NCBI GenBank assembly: GCA_903925195.1
Contig: CAIYEO010000056.1
Span: 1-23,637, forward strand
Direction: 5' to 3'
From: an uncultured Candidatus Saccharibacteria bacterium
GTDB taxonomy: Bacteria; Patescibacteria; Saccharimonadia; Saccharimonadales; UBA4665
Length of the DNA: 23,637 nucleotides
The position numbers were made by a program, and so were the translations under genes. The notes below the pieces were generated by a model. It did not search any database and had not been told where the DNA came from. It was given only the letters and a program-made list of their open reading frames with translations. This document shows, in pieces, positions 13,846 to 21,786 of the stretch (positions are counted from its first letter, which is position 1; every line of letters begins with the position of its first letter).

Positions 13846-14310
13846 CTATTTGTTAGAATTTAATTCTTTCAAATCATCAATTATTTGTTTTGAATGATTG
13901 CTAGGATTAACTCCTATATATTCTTTTACTATATTGCCTTTTGGATCGATAATATAGGTATTCCTTTTAACGCCCATAAGTTCTTTACCTAGGAAAATCT
14001 TCGGTTGCCAAGCACCATAGGCTTCAATAACCTTATGCTCAGGGTCACTGAGAAGAGTAAAGTTTAGCTTATGTCTATCGGCAAAGCTCTTATGAGATTT
14101 TACAGAGTCTCTTGATACTCCAATTACGCTAGCTCCTGAAACTGTCGCAATATTATCTCGGGCATCTCTAAAGCTACAGGCTTCAACTGTACAGCCTGGT
14201 GTATTATCTCTAGGATAAAAATATAGTACAATCCATTTACCAGCGAAATCCTTCAAACTTTTATAGTTTGAGTCTTGGTCTTGAAGTGAGAAATCTGGTG
14301 CTTGTTTCAT
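13846..14310 (-). CDS. bcp: Bcp/PrxQ-type thioredoxin-dependent peroxiredoxin
   Basis: The 154-residue protein reduces hydrogen peroxide and organic hydroperoxides. The active-site segment FYPRDNTPGCTVEACSFRD contains the peroxidatic Cys40 in TPGC and, five residues on, Cys45 as the resolving cysteine, the spacing of E. coli Bcp. Other family features are APDFSLQD near the N-terminus, GVSRDS, the FTLLSDP strand and RNTYIIDPKGNI. Length matches the family. It is a cytosolic enzyme, probably regenerated by thioredoxin or a similar reductant not encoded here. The gene is transcribed divergently from the gmk homologue from back-to-back promoters, and its own -10 ends 8 nt before the ATG, suggesting a leaderless mRNA. 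Confidence 0.92.
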   Translation of the reverse strand: MKQAPDFSLQDQDSNYKSLKDFAGKWIVLYFYPRDNTPGCTVEACSFRDARDNIATVSGASVIGVSRDSVKSHKSFADRHKLNFTLLSDPEHKVIEAYGAWQPKIFLGKELMGVKRNTYIIDPKGNIVKEYIGVNPSNHSKQIIDDLKELNSNK

Positions 14311-14318
14311 ATTCTTAT

Positions 14319-14334
14319 AGTATAGTCTTATACT
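14319..14334. promoter_or_regulatory. Back-to-back divergent -10 boxes for bcp and the gmk homologue
   Basis: AGTATA (14319-14324; TATACT on the minus strand) and TATACT (14329-14334) form a perfect inverted repeat separated by 4 bp. The minus-strand box ends 8 nt before the bcp ATG and the plus-strand box ends 6 nt before the ATG at 14341. The whole divergent control region is 30 bp. Both mRNAs are predicted to be leaderless, and each -10 lies within the other promoter's upstream region. Confidence 0.6.
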
Positions 14335-14340
14335 TAGATT

Positions 14341-15081
14341 ATGAACAGACTATTGCATATCACCGACTTCAAAGAAATCTTAAAAAATTATAAACCTTCA
14401 GAAGAGTCCCAGCAATTGTTAAAAAAAGTAGATTTAATTTTACTCATTGCACCTAGCTCTACTGGACGTAACACTATTATTAGCGATCTTGTGCATAATG
14501 GCTCATTCAAATTTGTAGTCTCAGATACAACTAGAAATCCCAGAACCAATAATGGCTTGCTTGAACAAAATGGAGAGCACTATTGGTTTAAGAATGAATT
14601 AGATGTGCTCGAGGGTCTTCGCAAGGGAATGTATTTAGAGGCCGAAATTATTCATTCTCAACAAGTTTCTGGGATTAGCATGATTGAACTTGAAAAAGCT
14701 CACCAAACTAACCTGACTGCAATAACAGATATTGACCTAGGAGGAATCGAAGCCATCCTTAAATATAAGCCAGATGCCAAAATAGTTTTATTACTACCTC
14801 CCACTTTCGAGGAATGGATAAAACGCATCAAAGGAAGGGGAGAAATGTCCGAATCAGAACTATCTAGAAGATTATCTACTGCACTTACCATCTTCAATGC
14901 TGGCCTCAAAAATAATAATTTCCAGATAATTGTTAATGACAATATAGATGAATCAGTTAATCATATTAAGGAAATCGCAAAAACAAGTAAAATAATCAAA
15001 AAAAAGGATAAATCTATTGAAAATATCATTAAGGAACTCATCAAAGATACAACTTCGTATCTTGAAAAAAAAGTAGTTTAG
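14341..15081 (+). CDS. Guanylate kinase homologue with degenerate P-loop
   Basis: The 246-residue protein follows the guanylate kinase fold. VDLILLIAPSSTGRNTI (30-46) is at the P-loop. VSDTTRNPRTNNGLLEQNGEHYWF matches the GMP-binding S.TTR.PR.gE..G..Y.F block, and YLEAEIIHSQQVSGIS matches the fleaa.v.g..YGt segment. The Walker A motif differs from GPSGAGKST: Gly is Ala37, Gly is Ser40, the catalytic Lys is Arg43 and the following Ser is Asn44. ATP hydrolysis in the usual way is therefore doubtful. About 30 extra residues precede the domain and a lysine-rich, probably helical tail of about 45 follows. It may be a modified nucleotide kinase or a guanylate-kinase-like binding domain. Its stop lies inside the CIRCE operator of the heat-shock operon. 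Confidence 0.72.
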   Translation: MNRLLHITDFKEILKNYKPSEESQQLLKKVDLILLIAPSSTGRNTIISDLVHNGSFKFVVSDTTRNPRTNNGLLEQNGEHYWFKNELDVLEGLRKGMYLEAEIIHSQQVSGISMIELEKAHQTNLTAITDIDLGGIEAILKYKPDAKIVLLLPPTFEEWIKRIKGRGEMSESELSRRLSTALTIFNAGLKNNNFQIIVNDNIDESVNHIKEIAKTSKIIKKKDKSIENIIKELIKDTTSYLEKKVV

Positions 15082-15104
15082 CACTCTTGACTCACGAGTG
15101 CTAA
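15078..15104 (+). promoter_or_regulatory. CIRCE operator (HrcA binding site)
   Basis: TTAGCACTC at 15078-15086 and GAGTGCTAA at 15096-15104 form a perfect 9-9-9 inverted repeat identical to the CIRCE consensus. HrcA binds it to repress heat-shock operons. The left arm contains the stop codon of the gmk homologue. Confidence 0.97.
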
Positions 15105-15115
15105 AACGTTATTAT
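15087..15115 (+). promoter_or_regulatory. Promoter of the hrcA-grpE-dnaK-dnaJ operon
   Basis: TTGACT (15087-15092), placed in the CIRCE spacer, and TATTAT (15110-15115) are 17 nt apart. The predicted start near 15122 gives a leader of about 23 nt before the hrcA ATG. The operator covers the -35 and most of the spacer, so bound HrcA would block polymerase access. Confidence 0.85.
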
Positions 15116-15144
15116 TAGTACTGTTAACTAATATATATTGAGAC

Positions 15145-15852
15145 ATGACAGATAGACAGAATAAAATATTATCAGCAATCATAGAACAGTATGCAGAAGT
15201 CGCTTTTCCTGTAGGAAGTAGTCTGCTAGCTAAACTATTTAGCGTCAGTCCTGCGACTATCCGCTCAGAAATGGCTGAACTCGAAAGAAAGGGCTATTTA
15301 ACTCAGCCCCATACTAGTGCTGGCAGAATACCAACCGACAAAGGCTATAGGCATTACGTTAACAATATTTCATCTGCACCTGATAATAAAGCATTAATGA
15401 GTGGTGCCGACAGAGCTATTAACGCTAGAGTATCGAGCGGTGGTATTCCCGAAAGAGTAATAAGAAATGCAGTCGATAATTTAGTAGAACTAACTCATAA
15501 CTTAGGTCTGGCTACTATCGGTAATCAACTTTATATGAGTGGTATTTCGAATCTTTTTGGTCAACCTGAGTTTATCCAGCCGTCCCAGGTACAAGAAGTA
15601 GCTAGACTGCTAGACAACTTGGAACCATGGCTAAGAGAGGCAGCACCTAACGAGCCACTTAGTGTCTATATCGGTACAGAGAACCCTATTGGTAGAAGTG
15701 CTGGCTGTTCTCTGATTATTAGTCGTTTTGATAGCCCGTACTCTGACAATAGTTATATTGGTGTTCTTGGGCCGACAAGACAGAGTTATCGGGACGTTAT
15801 GGAATATGTAAGAAAAACAGGAGAAGCATTGGAAGGAGCATTATATGAATAA
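15145..15852 (+). CDS. hrcA: Heat-inducible transcription repressor HrcA, short form
   Basis: The 235-residue product starts with the HrcA winged-helix domain (about 1-70): LSAIIEQYAEVAFPVGSS, then VSPATIRSEMAELERKGYLTQPHTSAGRIPTDKGYR without a break in the family pattern. HrcA represses CIRCE-bearing operons and loses activity under heat stress. The rest keeps GAF-like elements (VLDNLVELTHNLGLATIG-like region, then GCSLIISRFDS and IGVLGPTRQSYRDVMEYV). Typical HrcA proteins have about 340 residues, so roughly 100 residues of the central and insert region are missing. It is the first gene after CIRCE, giving autoregulation. It overlaps grpE by 8 bp. Confidence 0.93.
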   Translation: MTDRQNKILSAIIEQYAEVAFPVGSSLLAKLFSVSPATIRSEMAELERKGYLTQPHTSAGRIPTDKGYRHYVNNISSAPDNKALMSGADRAINARVSSGGIPERVIRNAVDNLVELTHNLGLATIGNQLYMSGISNLFGQPEFIQPSQVQEVARLLDNLEPWLREAAPNEPLSVYIGTENPIGRSAGCSLIISRFDSPYSDNSYIGVLGPTRQSYRDVMEYVRKTGEALEGALYE

Positions 15853-16336
15853 ACAAGATCCTATTAAAAAAACTAATAAGGTTACGAAAAAAGTAACTGA
15901 AGATCCAAGAATTGCTGAATTAACGCTAGCTCTTCAAAGAGAAAGAGCTGATTCAGTAAATATTAGACGACAACAAGAAGAGCAAATGAAGAACCTAAGA
16001 GCAGTAATATCTGGCTCTATAGTGACTGAATTTTTGCCGCTAACAGATAATTTTGAAAGATCTTTGAAACATGTCCCTGATAACTTAAAAGACAACGACT
16101 ATATTAAGGGCATTGAAGGAATTGTAAAGCAATTCGAAAAAGTGCTTTCAGATTTAGGCGTTGAACGCATAAAAACCGTTGGTCAGATATTTGACCCGAA
16201 GTATCATGAAGCCGTATCTATGGATGAAGGTGATGGTGGTACCAAGGAAGTAATTAGCGATGAACTTCAGGCGGGTTATATTTTAGGCGATCAAGTAATC
16301 AGACATGCAATGGTAAAAGTAAGAATGGAGAAATAA
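15845..16336 (+). CDS. grpE: Nucleotide exchange factor GrpE
   Basis: The 163-residue protein has the GrpE layout: a charged N-terminal region, a long coiled-coil segment (about 22-65, [19 protein letters not shown]...), and a C-terminal beta domain. The beta domain carries the signature [19 protein letters not shown] and the ending [16 protein letters not shown]. GrpE releases ADP from DnaK and resets the chaperone cycle. A GGAAGGAG ribosome-binding site lies inside the end of hrcA and the frames overlap by 8 bp, so translation is probably coupled. One base separates its stop from dnaK. Confidence 0.93.
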   Translation: MNKQDPIKKTNKVTKKVTEDPRIAELTLALQRERADSVNIRRQQEEQMKNLRAVISGSIVTEFLPLTDNFERSLKHVPDNLKDNDYIKGIEGIVKQFEKVLSDLGVERIKTVGQIFDPKYHEAVSMDEGDGGTKEVISDELQAGYILGDQVIRHAMVKVRMEK

Positions 16337-16337
16337 T

Positions 16338-18257
16338 ATGTCAAAAATTATAGGAATAGATTTAGGAACAACAAATTCAGCAATGGCAGTAATGCAAGCT
16401 GGTAAGAGTGAAATAATTGCTAACTCAGAAGGAGCTCGTACGACTCCTAGCGTGGTTGCAGTTAACAAGAATAAAGAAAGACTTGTTGGACAGGTCGCAA
16501 GACGACAGCAAGTTACAAATTCAGCAAATACTATTTATGAAGTCAAAAGACTTATCGGACGTAGATTTGAAGATAAAGAAGTTCAAAGAGACATCAAGCT
16601 AATGGGCTATGAGATTGTTAAAAGTGGACAAAGTGTAAAAGTTAAAATGGGTGATAAGGAATATAGCTCTGAAGAAATCAGTGCAATGATCCTATCTAAA
16701 CTTAAGGCTGATGCTGAATCATTCTTAGGCGATACAATCAAAGAAGCAGTTATTACTGTTCCTGCATATTTTGATGACTCTCAAAGACAGGCCACAAAAG
16801 ATGCTGGTAAAATAGCAGGCTTAGAAGTCAAAAGAATTATCAACGAACCAACTGCTGCAGCCCTAGCTTACGGACTCGATAAAGCAGATAAAAAAGATGA
16901 AAAAATTGCTGTTTATGATCTAGGTGGAGGAACTTTCGATGTTTCTATCCTAGAGCTTGGTGATGGCGTTTTCGAAGTTAAATCTACTAATGGTGACACT
17001 CACTTAGGTGGTGCAGATTTCGATAGAGTTATCTTAAATTATCTTGCAGATGAATTTAAGAAAGAGAGTGGTATTAATATCGCTGAGGATAAAGCTGCTA
17101 TGCAACGTCTTCGCGATGAAGCTGAAAAAGCAAAAATTGAATTATCTACTACTAATGAAATAGATATTAATCTACCGTTCCTAACTGCTGATGCTGATGG
17201 TCCTAAGCATTTTGAGCATAAATTAACTCGTGCTAAATTAGAACAACTCGTATCAGATCTAATAGAAAAAACAGCTGAACCTTGTGAAAAAGCACTAAAG
17301 GATGCCGGTCTTAAGGCTAGCGATATTGATGCAATAGTCTTAGTCGGTGGAATGACTAGAATGCCTGCAGTTCAGGAAAAAGTGAACAAGATTTTCGGCA
17401 AAGAGGCTATGAAGGGCGTGAATCCTGATGAAGTCGTAGCAATTGGTGCTGCAATTCAAGCCGGTGTATTACAAGGTGACGTTAAGGATGTTCTCCTATT
17501 AGACGTCACCCCACTAAGCCTTGGTATTGAAACTATGGGTAGTGTTATGACCAAACTAATAGATAGGAATACTACTATTCCATCATCTAAGAGTGAAGTT
17601 TTCTCTACAGCAGCAGACAACCAGTCACAAGTAGAAGTTCATGTTCTTCAGGGTGAAAGAGGAATGGCTACAGATAATAAATCTCTTGGTAGATTTGTAC
17701 TTGACGGTATTCCATCTGCTCCAAGAGGAGTGCCTCAAATTGAAGTAACCTTTAACATCGATGCTAATGGTATCTTGAATGTTACAGCTAAGGATAAAGG
17801 TACCGGTAAAGAACAAAGCATTACTATCCAAGGAAGTGGCAATTTAGATAAAACTGAAGTAGAAAAGATGGCAAAGGATGCTGAAGCTCATGCCGAAGAA
17901 GATAAACTGAAGAAAGAAGCAATCGAGAATAAGAATAATCTAGATAACGCTATTTACCAGGCTGATAAGATGAAATCAGACAATAAAGATAAGATATCTG
18001 ATGAAGATAAAAAAGTCATCGATGAAGCTATAGAAGAAGCTAAAAAGATTGTTGCTAAGGAAGATGCTAGTAAAGAAGATCTAGAAGAAGCAGCTAAAGC
18101 CTTAAATGATAAAATCATGCCAATTGGTGCTAAGATGTATGAACAGTCTAATTCTGACTCTAAAGATGAAGATAAAAAAGACAAAGAAGATACTGTCGAA
18201 GGTGAAGTCGTTGAAGAAGAGAAAGACGACACAAAAGACAAAAAATCTAAAAAATAA
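16338..18257 (+). CDS. dnaK: Chaperone protein DnaK (Hsp70)
   Basis: The 639-residue protein has the complete Hsp70 architecture. The ATPase domain (about 1-375) contains [14 protein letters not shown], the [17 protein letters not shown] block, [13 protein letters not shown] and [14 protein letters not shown]. Then comes the linker [13 protein letters not shown], the peptide-binding beta domain and a helical lid. DnaK binds exposed hydrophobic peptides and, with DnaJ and GrpE, refolds proteins in the cytosol. The C-terminal 35 residues are an alternation of acidic and lysine residues ending KDKKSKK, in place of the acidic tail of many homologues. A GGAG at 8-nt spacing supports the start. It is the third gene of the CIRCE-controlled operon. 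Confidence 0.98.
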   Translation: MSKIIGIDLGTTNSAMAVMQAGKSEIIANSEGARTTPSVVAVNKNKERLVGQVARRQQVTNSANTIYEVKRLIGRRFEDKEVQRDIKLMGYEIVKSGQSVKVKMGDKEYSSEEISAMILSKLKADAESFLGDTIKEAVITVPAYFDDSQRQATKDAGKIAGLEVKRIINEPTAAALAYGLDKADKKDEKIAVYDLGGGTFDVSILELGDGVFEVKSTNGDTHLGGADFDRVILNYLADEFKKESGINIAEDKAAMQRLRDEAEKAKIELSTTNEIDINLPFLTADADGPKHFEHKLTRAKLEQLVSDLIEKTAEPCEKALKDAGLKASDIDAIVLVGGMTRMPAVQEKVNKIFGKEAMKGVNPDEVVAIGAAIQAGVLQGDVKDVLLLDVTPLSLGIETMGSVMTKLIDRNTTIPSSKSEVFSTAADNQSQVEVHVLQGERGMATDNKSLGRFVLDGIPSAPRGVPQIEVTFNIDANGILNVTAKDKGTGKEQSITIQGSGNLDKTEVEKMAKDAEAHAEEDKLKKEAIENKNNLDNAIYQADKMKSDNKDKISDEDKKVIDEAIEEAKKIVAKEDASKEDLEEAAKALNDKIMPIGAKMYEQSNSDSKDEDKKDKEDTVEGEVVEEEKDDTKDKKSKK

Positions 18258-18278
18258 CTTTAACTTTCTAGGAATATA

Positions 18279-19361
18279 ATGGCAAAACGGGATTATTACG
18301 AAGTCTTAGGTGTGGATAAGAATGCAAGTGCTGATGAAGTCAAAAAAGGCTTTCGTCGTTTAGCTATTGAGCATCATCCTGATCGTGGTGGTGATGAAGA
18401 AAAATTCAAGGAATTAAATGAAGCCTATGAAGTCTTAAAAGATGACAGTAAAAGACAAAGGTATGATCAGTTCGGTCATGCCGGAGTCGGCTCCAGTGCC
18501 TCTAGTGATGGCAATCCTTTTGCTGGATTTGGTGGTAATGGGCAAGGAGCTAATTTCGATTTTGGAGATTTGGGACTTGGCGATATTTTTGAGAGTTTCT
18601 TTGGTGGCGGTAGAAGTGGTGGCGGAGGCCAACAACGTCAAAATAGAGGTAGTGATCTAGAAACTACTATTGAGATATCATTTGAAAATGCAATTTTTGG
18701 TACTGAAACAGATCTAAATATCACTGCTGAGGATGATTGCTCACATTGTAAGGGTAGCCGTACTGAACCTGGTTATGAACTAAAGCAATGCGATACATGC
18801 CACGGTAGCGGTCAGGTCATGACTGCAACTAGAACTATATTTGGTAATATTCAACAAGCAGTAATTTGTTCAAAATGTAATGGAACTGGAAAAATACCAG
18901 AGAAAAACTGTTCAGTATGTCGAGGCAAAGGAACTGAAAGAAAATCTCAAACTATTAAGCTCAAGATACCTGCTGGAATTGATGACGGAGCAACCATTAG
19001 GCTCAGAGAACACGGCGAAGCAATTACTGGTGGTCAAAAAGGTGATTTATATGTTCATATTCGAGTAAAATCAGATAAAAGATTCACAAGAGAAGGTGAT
19101 TTAATTCTTAGTAAAGAACATGTTTCTATGGTTGATGCTGCACTTGGCACCACCATTGAAGTTGAAACAGTAGATGGTCCAGTTAAAATGAAAGTTCCTA
19201 GCGGCACACAAAGTGGAACTGATCTTAGATTATCCAATCATGGAGTTCCGAGTATGAACGGACATTCTAGAGGTGCTCACATTGTTACTTTGGTTGTTGA
19301 TACTCCTACGAAACTTGGACGTAAACAGAAGTCTATATTAGAAGATTTTAAAAATAGCTAG
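18279..19361 (+). CDS. dnaJ: Chaperone protein DnaJ (Hsp40, type A)
   Basis: The 360-residue product is a full type A DnaJ. The J-domain (about 1-70) carries HPD at 33-35. It is followed by a Gly/Phe-rich region with FGGNGQGANFDFGD and GGGRSGGGG. A cysteine-rich zinc-binding domain follows with four CxxCxG(x)G repeats (CSHCKGS, CDTCHGSG, CSKCNGTG, CSVCRGKG). Two substrate-binding beta domains complete it. DnaJ delivers clients to DnaK and stimulates its ATPase. An AGGA sequence 6 nt before the ATG serves as ribosome-binding site; the 21-bp gap after dnaK is consistent with one operon. No CIRCE lies in front of dnaJ. Confidence 0.97.
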   Translation: MAKRDYYEVLGVDKNASADEVKKGFRRLAIEHHPDRGGDEEKFKELNEAYEVLKDDSKRQRYDQFGHAGVGSSASSDGNPFAGFGGNGQGANFDFGDLGLGDIFESFFGGGRSGGGGQQRQNRGSDLETTIEISFENAIFGTETDLNITAEDDCSHCKGSRTEPGYELKQCDTCHGSGQVMTATRTIFGNIQQAVICSKCNGTGKIPEKNCSVCRGKGTERKSQTIKLKIPAGIDDGATIRLREHGEAITGGQKGDLYVHIRVKSDKRFTREGDLILSKEHVSMVDAALGTTIEVETVDGPVKMKVPSGTQSGTDLRLSNHGVPSMNGHSRGAHIVTLVVDTPTKLGRKQKSILEDFKNS

Positions 19362-19427
19362 AAACTTGAATATATATTCTGGTAATATATATAGGTAATA
19401 ACTATAAGCTTTTTATAAATAATATAT

Positions 19428-19544
19428 ATGAAGAACCTCAAGAACAATCAGAACGGCCTTATACCTCTATTAATAGTACTTTTAGTCATAATCGTGGGGA
19501 TAATAGTTTTAGCCTATGAACGGGTTTTAAAAGCCCATCATTAG
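19428..19544 (+). CDS. 38-residue single-pass membrane peptide
   Basis: An ATG at 19428 opens a 39-codon frame ending TAG. The peptide starts MKNLKNNQNGLIPLLIVLLV and continues as a hydrophobic helix to about residue 29, then ends with a short basic tail (YERVLKAHH). This is a typical single-pass mini-protein with the N-terminus probably inside. A TATAAA box (19414-19419) ends 8 nt before the ATG, fitting a leaderless transcript. I recall similar short 'G(L/F)IP' membrane peptides in Saccharibacteria genomes but cannot name a family. Its stop lies two bases before the -35 of the next gene. Regulation of a membrane complex is one possibility among many. Confidence 0.55.
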   Translation: MKNLKNNQNGLIPLLIVLLVIIVGIIVLAYERVLKAHH

Positions 19545-19546
19545 AC

Positions 19547-19575
19547 TTGATAAAAACTATTTAACATGATATAAT
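19547..19575 (+). promoter_or_regulatory. Strong promoter of the retropepsin/rimK operon
   Basis: TTGATA (19547-19552) and TATAAT (19570-19575) are 17 nt apart, and TGA before the -10 makes it an extended -10 as well. The expected start falls on the ATG at 19582. The ATG at 19576 directly touches the -10, so it would lie upstream of the transcript start and cannot be used from this promoter. Confidence 0.85.
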
Positions 19576-19581
19576 ATGCAA

Positions 19582-20871
19582 ATGATTACACGGCCTGACA
19601 TTGCTGTAATAGGACCAAAAGAATTGGTTGCTTTTCCACGTCTAAATGTTTTTGATATTCCTGCCAAGATTGATACCGGCGCAGATAGTTCTGCAATCTG
19701 GGTTAGTAACTTGAGTGTTTCTAATGAGGGATTAAAATTCCATCTATTTGGCCCTGAAAGCCATCTTTATACTGGTAAAAATTTAACCGTCGAAACATAT
19801 GAGACTACAAGAGTAAAAAACTCATCTGGATCTAAAGAAAAAAGATATAAAATTCGCTTAGTAATACTTGTTAATGGTCGTAATATAAGAGCCTGGTTTA
19901 CTCTTGCCGATCGATCTAGCATGAAATATCCAGTACTTTTAGGTCGTAAACTACTCAGCAACAAATTCGTAGTGGATGTAAGCAAAACTTCACTTTCTAA
20001 GGAAAATACTAGGATGAAAAAGAAAATCCTAATAATTGCTGACGAGAATGACAATTCAAAATTACTTAAATCTACTTATCAGAACATTTTCGAAGATAAG
20101 GCTAGCGTTGAGGTTCGAACTCTACAAGATTTTGAATTTCAATTATCCTCAGAAACTTATGAAATTAATGATTCATTAGACCACATAGATATTAAAAGCT
20201 ATGATCTTGTTTATATTAAAGCCAATAAGAAGCCAAAATTATTAAGTATTATTGCTCAATATCTTATTTTCTATAAAGTAACTATGATTAATAAGCCTAG
20301 TCTTAACAACTATGGTAAGGATAACCTAACTATCCTTTCGCACTTGTCACAGTTTAACGTACCAATACCTGATACTTACTTTGTAGCTAGGCAAAACTTA
20401 AAAAGCTTGATTAAAACCAATAAAGATCTTGAGCTACCATTAATACTCAAGGAAGAATCTTCTAGACGAAAGATAACCCGATTAGTTATTGAAAAAATAT
20501 CTGATCTTAAAAAACTAGATGATTATCCAAACTTAACATTCTTTTGCCAACCACTAATTGATCATGAAGGTTCGTATAGAGCATATATTTTCGGAGGTAA
20601 ATTAAGGTTTATAAGTTTTGTAGACAAAGAAGGTAATGAAGAATTATTTACAAAAAAGGATGAAACATTCCGCACTATAAAAGAAATTTCTAGTGTTACA
20701 GCTAGAGCCGTTAATCTAGAGCTTGGAGCTGTTGAGCTAATAAAAAGTAAGGATAAGAATAAGTTCATTGTGCTTAGTATCGACAAGGATATTAACTTTT
20801 TAAACGACAAGAACAGCAAACAAAAGCAGAAACAATTTATTAATTATATTGACAAATACTTAAATAGATAG
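19582..20871 (+). CDS. Retropepsin-like protease (PF05618) fused to a degenerate ATP-grasp domain
   Basis: The 429-residue protein has two domains. Residues 1-140 match the RimB/'ATP-dependent zinc protease' family, which has a retropepsin-like fold. PAKIDTGADSSAI (27-39) carries the DTGA active-site motif (Asp31), and YPVLLGRKLLSNKFVVDVS matches the family's C-terminal strand. Residues from about 150 resemble RimK's pre-ATP-grasp and ATP-grasp domains: GKDNLT...VPIPDTYFV, LILKEE, CQPLIDHEGSYRAYIFGGKL. The glycine-rich loop is missing, and the RimK metal-binding V-L-E-V-N is V-L-S-I-D here, so ligase activity is unlikely. RimB-type proteases trim the glutamate tails added by RimK. Here the pseudo-ligase half may dock on the tail, on S6 or on RimK. 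The start at 19582 is chosen from the promoter. rimK follows after 12 bp. Confidence 0.75.
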   Translation: MITRPDIAVIGPKELVAFPRLNVFDIPAKIDTGADSSAIWVSNLSVSNEGLKFHLFGPESHLYTGKNLTVETYETTRVKNSSGSKEKRYKIRLVILVNGRNIRAWFTLADRSSMKYPVLLGRKLLSNKFVVDVSKTSLSKENTRMKKKILIIADENDNSKLLKSTYQNIFEDKASVEVRTLQDFEFQLSSETYEINDSLDHIDIKSYDLVYIKANKKPKLLSIIAQYLIFYKVTMINKPSLNNYGKDNLTILSHLSQFNVPIPDTYFVARQNLKSLIKTNKDLELPLILKEESSRRKITRLVIEKISDLKKLDDYPNLTFFCQPLIDHEGSYRAYIFGGKLRFISFVDKEGNEELFTKKDETFRTIKEISSVTARAVNLELGAVELIKSKDKNKFIVLSIDKDINFLNDKNSKQKQKQFINYIDKYLNR

Positions 20872-20883
20872 GAGTCTTAGACT

Positions 20884-21786
20884 ATGAAAATTATTATTTT
20901 ATCCAAAGGACCAGGCAACTACTCTACTCAAAGAATTAAAGAAGAGGCCTTAAAGCGCGGACATGAAGTACGAATCGTTAATTACGCTGAGTGTTACGTG
21001 ATGGTTGAACAAAACAAGCCTGTTGTAAGATATCGTGGTGAAGAAATTGTTGACGTTGACGTTATTATTCCTAGGATTGCTGCTAGTTTGACTAAATACG
21101 GAAGCGCTGTAGCCCGTCAATTTGAAATGCAAGGAGTATTTACCACTGCTAGCTCAATAGCCATCAGCAGGAGCCGAGATAAGCTCAGAGCCACACAAAT
21201 CATGGCCAGAGCAGGTGTTGGTATCCCAAAAACAGCTTTTGCTCGTGAAACTGCTGAAATAAATGACATTATCGAACAAGTTGGCGGAGCGCCACTCATC
21301 ATTAAAGTTGCTCGTGGAACACACGGTAATGGTGTAGTGTTAGCTGAAACCAGAAAAGCCGCTCAGGCTGTAATGCAGGCATTTTATGTCGAAGGCGTAA
21401 GCTTCTTAGTTCAAGAATTTATTGAAGAAAGTGCCGGAACAGATATTCGAGCATTCGTTGTGGGTGGAAAAGTAGTTGCAAGCATGAAGCGACAAAGCTT
21501 AGATGATGATTTTAGATCTAACCTTCACCAAGGTGGAGAAGGTACACCAGTTAAGTTAACTGATAAGGAACGTAAAACAGCACAAAAAGCTGCTAAAGCT
21601 ATGGGTCTTCCAATCTGTGGTGTTGATATGATGCGATCTAATAATGGTCCATTAGTTCTTGAAGTTAATGCAAGTCCTGGCTTTGGAATTGAAAAAGTAA
21701 CTAATCATAATGTTGCTGAAAAAATAATTGAATACATAGAACAAAATGCAAAAGGTCGAAGACGCAAAGACCGCGTTGGCGCTTAA
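20884..21786 (+). CDS. rimK: RimK-family ATP-grasp ligase (ribosomal S6 glutamate ligase type)
   Basis: The 300-residue protein matches RimK over its full length. The N-terminal domain contains PGNYSTQRIKEEALKRGHEV and VIIPRIAASLTKYGSAVARQFE. The ATP-grasp domain contains SRDKLRATQIMARAGVGIPKTAF, the loop IIKVARGTHGNGVVL, DIRAFVVGGKVVASMKR, and the metal-binding VLEVNASPGF. RimK adds glutamate residues to the C-terminus of ribosomal protein S6, and relatives make other peptide or amide bonds. The catalytic residues are intact. GGAG at 9-nt spacing supports the start. The C-terminus (KGRRRKDRVGA) is basic and overlaps the next gene by 41 bp. Neighbourhood with a retropepsin-like gene is the known rimB-rimK pairing. 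Confidence 0.92.
   Translation: MKIIILSKGPGNYSTQRIKEEALKRGHEVRIVNYAECYVMVEQNKPVVRYRGEEIVDVDVIIPRIAASLTKYGSAVARQFEMQGVFTTASSIAISRSRDKLRATQIMARAGVGIPKTAFARETAEINDIIEQVGGAPLIIKVARGTHGNGVVLAETRKAAQAVMQAFYVEGVSFLVQEFIEESAGTDIRAFVVGGKVVASMKRQSLDDDFRSNLHQGGEGTPVKLTDKERKTAQKAAKAMGLPICGVDMMRSNNGPLVLEVNASPGFGIEKVTNHNVAEKIIEYIEQNAKGRRRKDRVGA

Noticed and set aside
17954..18241. Long minus-strand open frame opposite the end of dnaK, Ser-rich product
   Set aside because: It mirrors the Lys/Asp/Glu-rich DnaK tail; the composition explains the absence of stops.
19576..19581. ATG at 19576 as start of the retropepsin fusion
   Set aside because: It directly follows the TATAAT box, so it would be upstream of the expected transcript start; 19582 fits.
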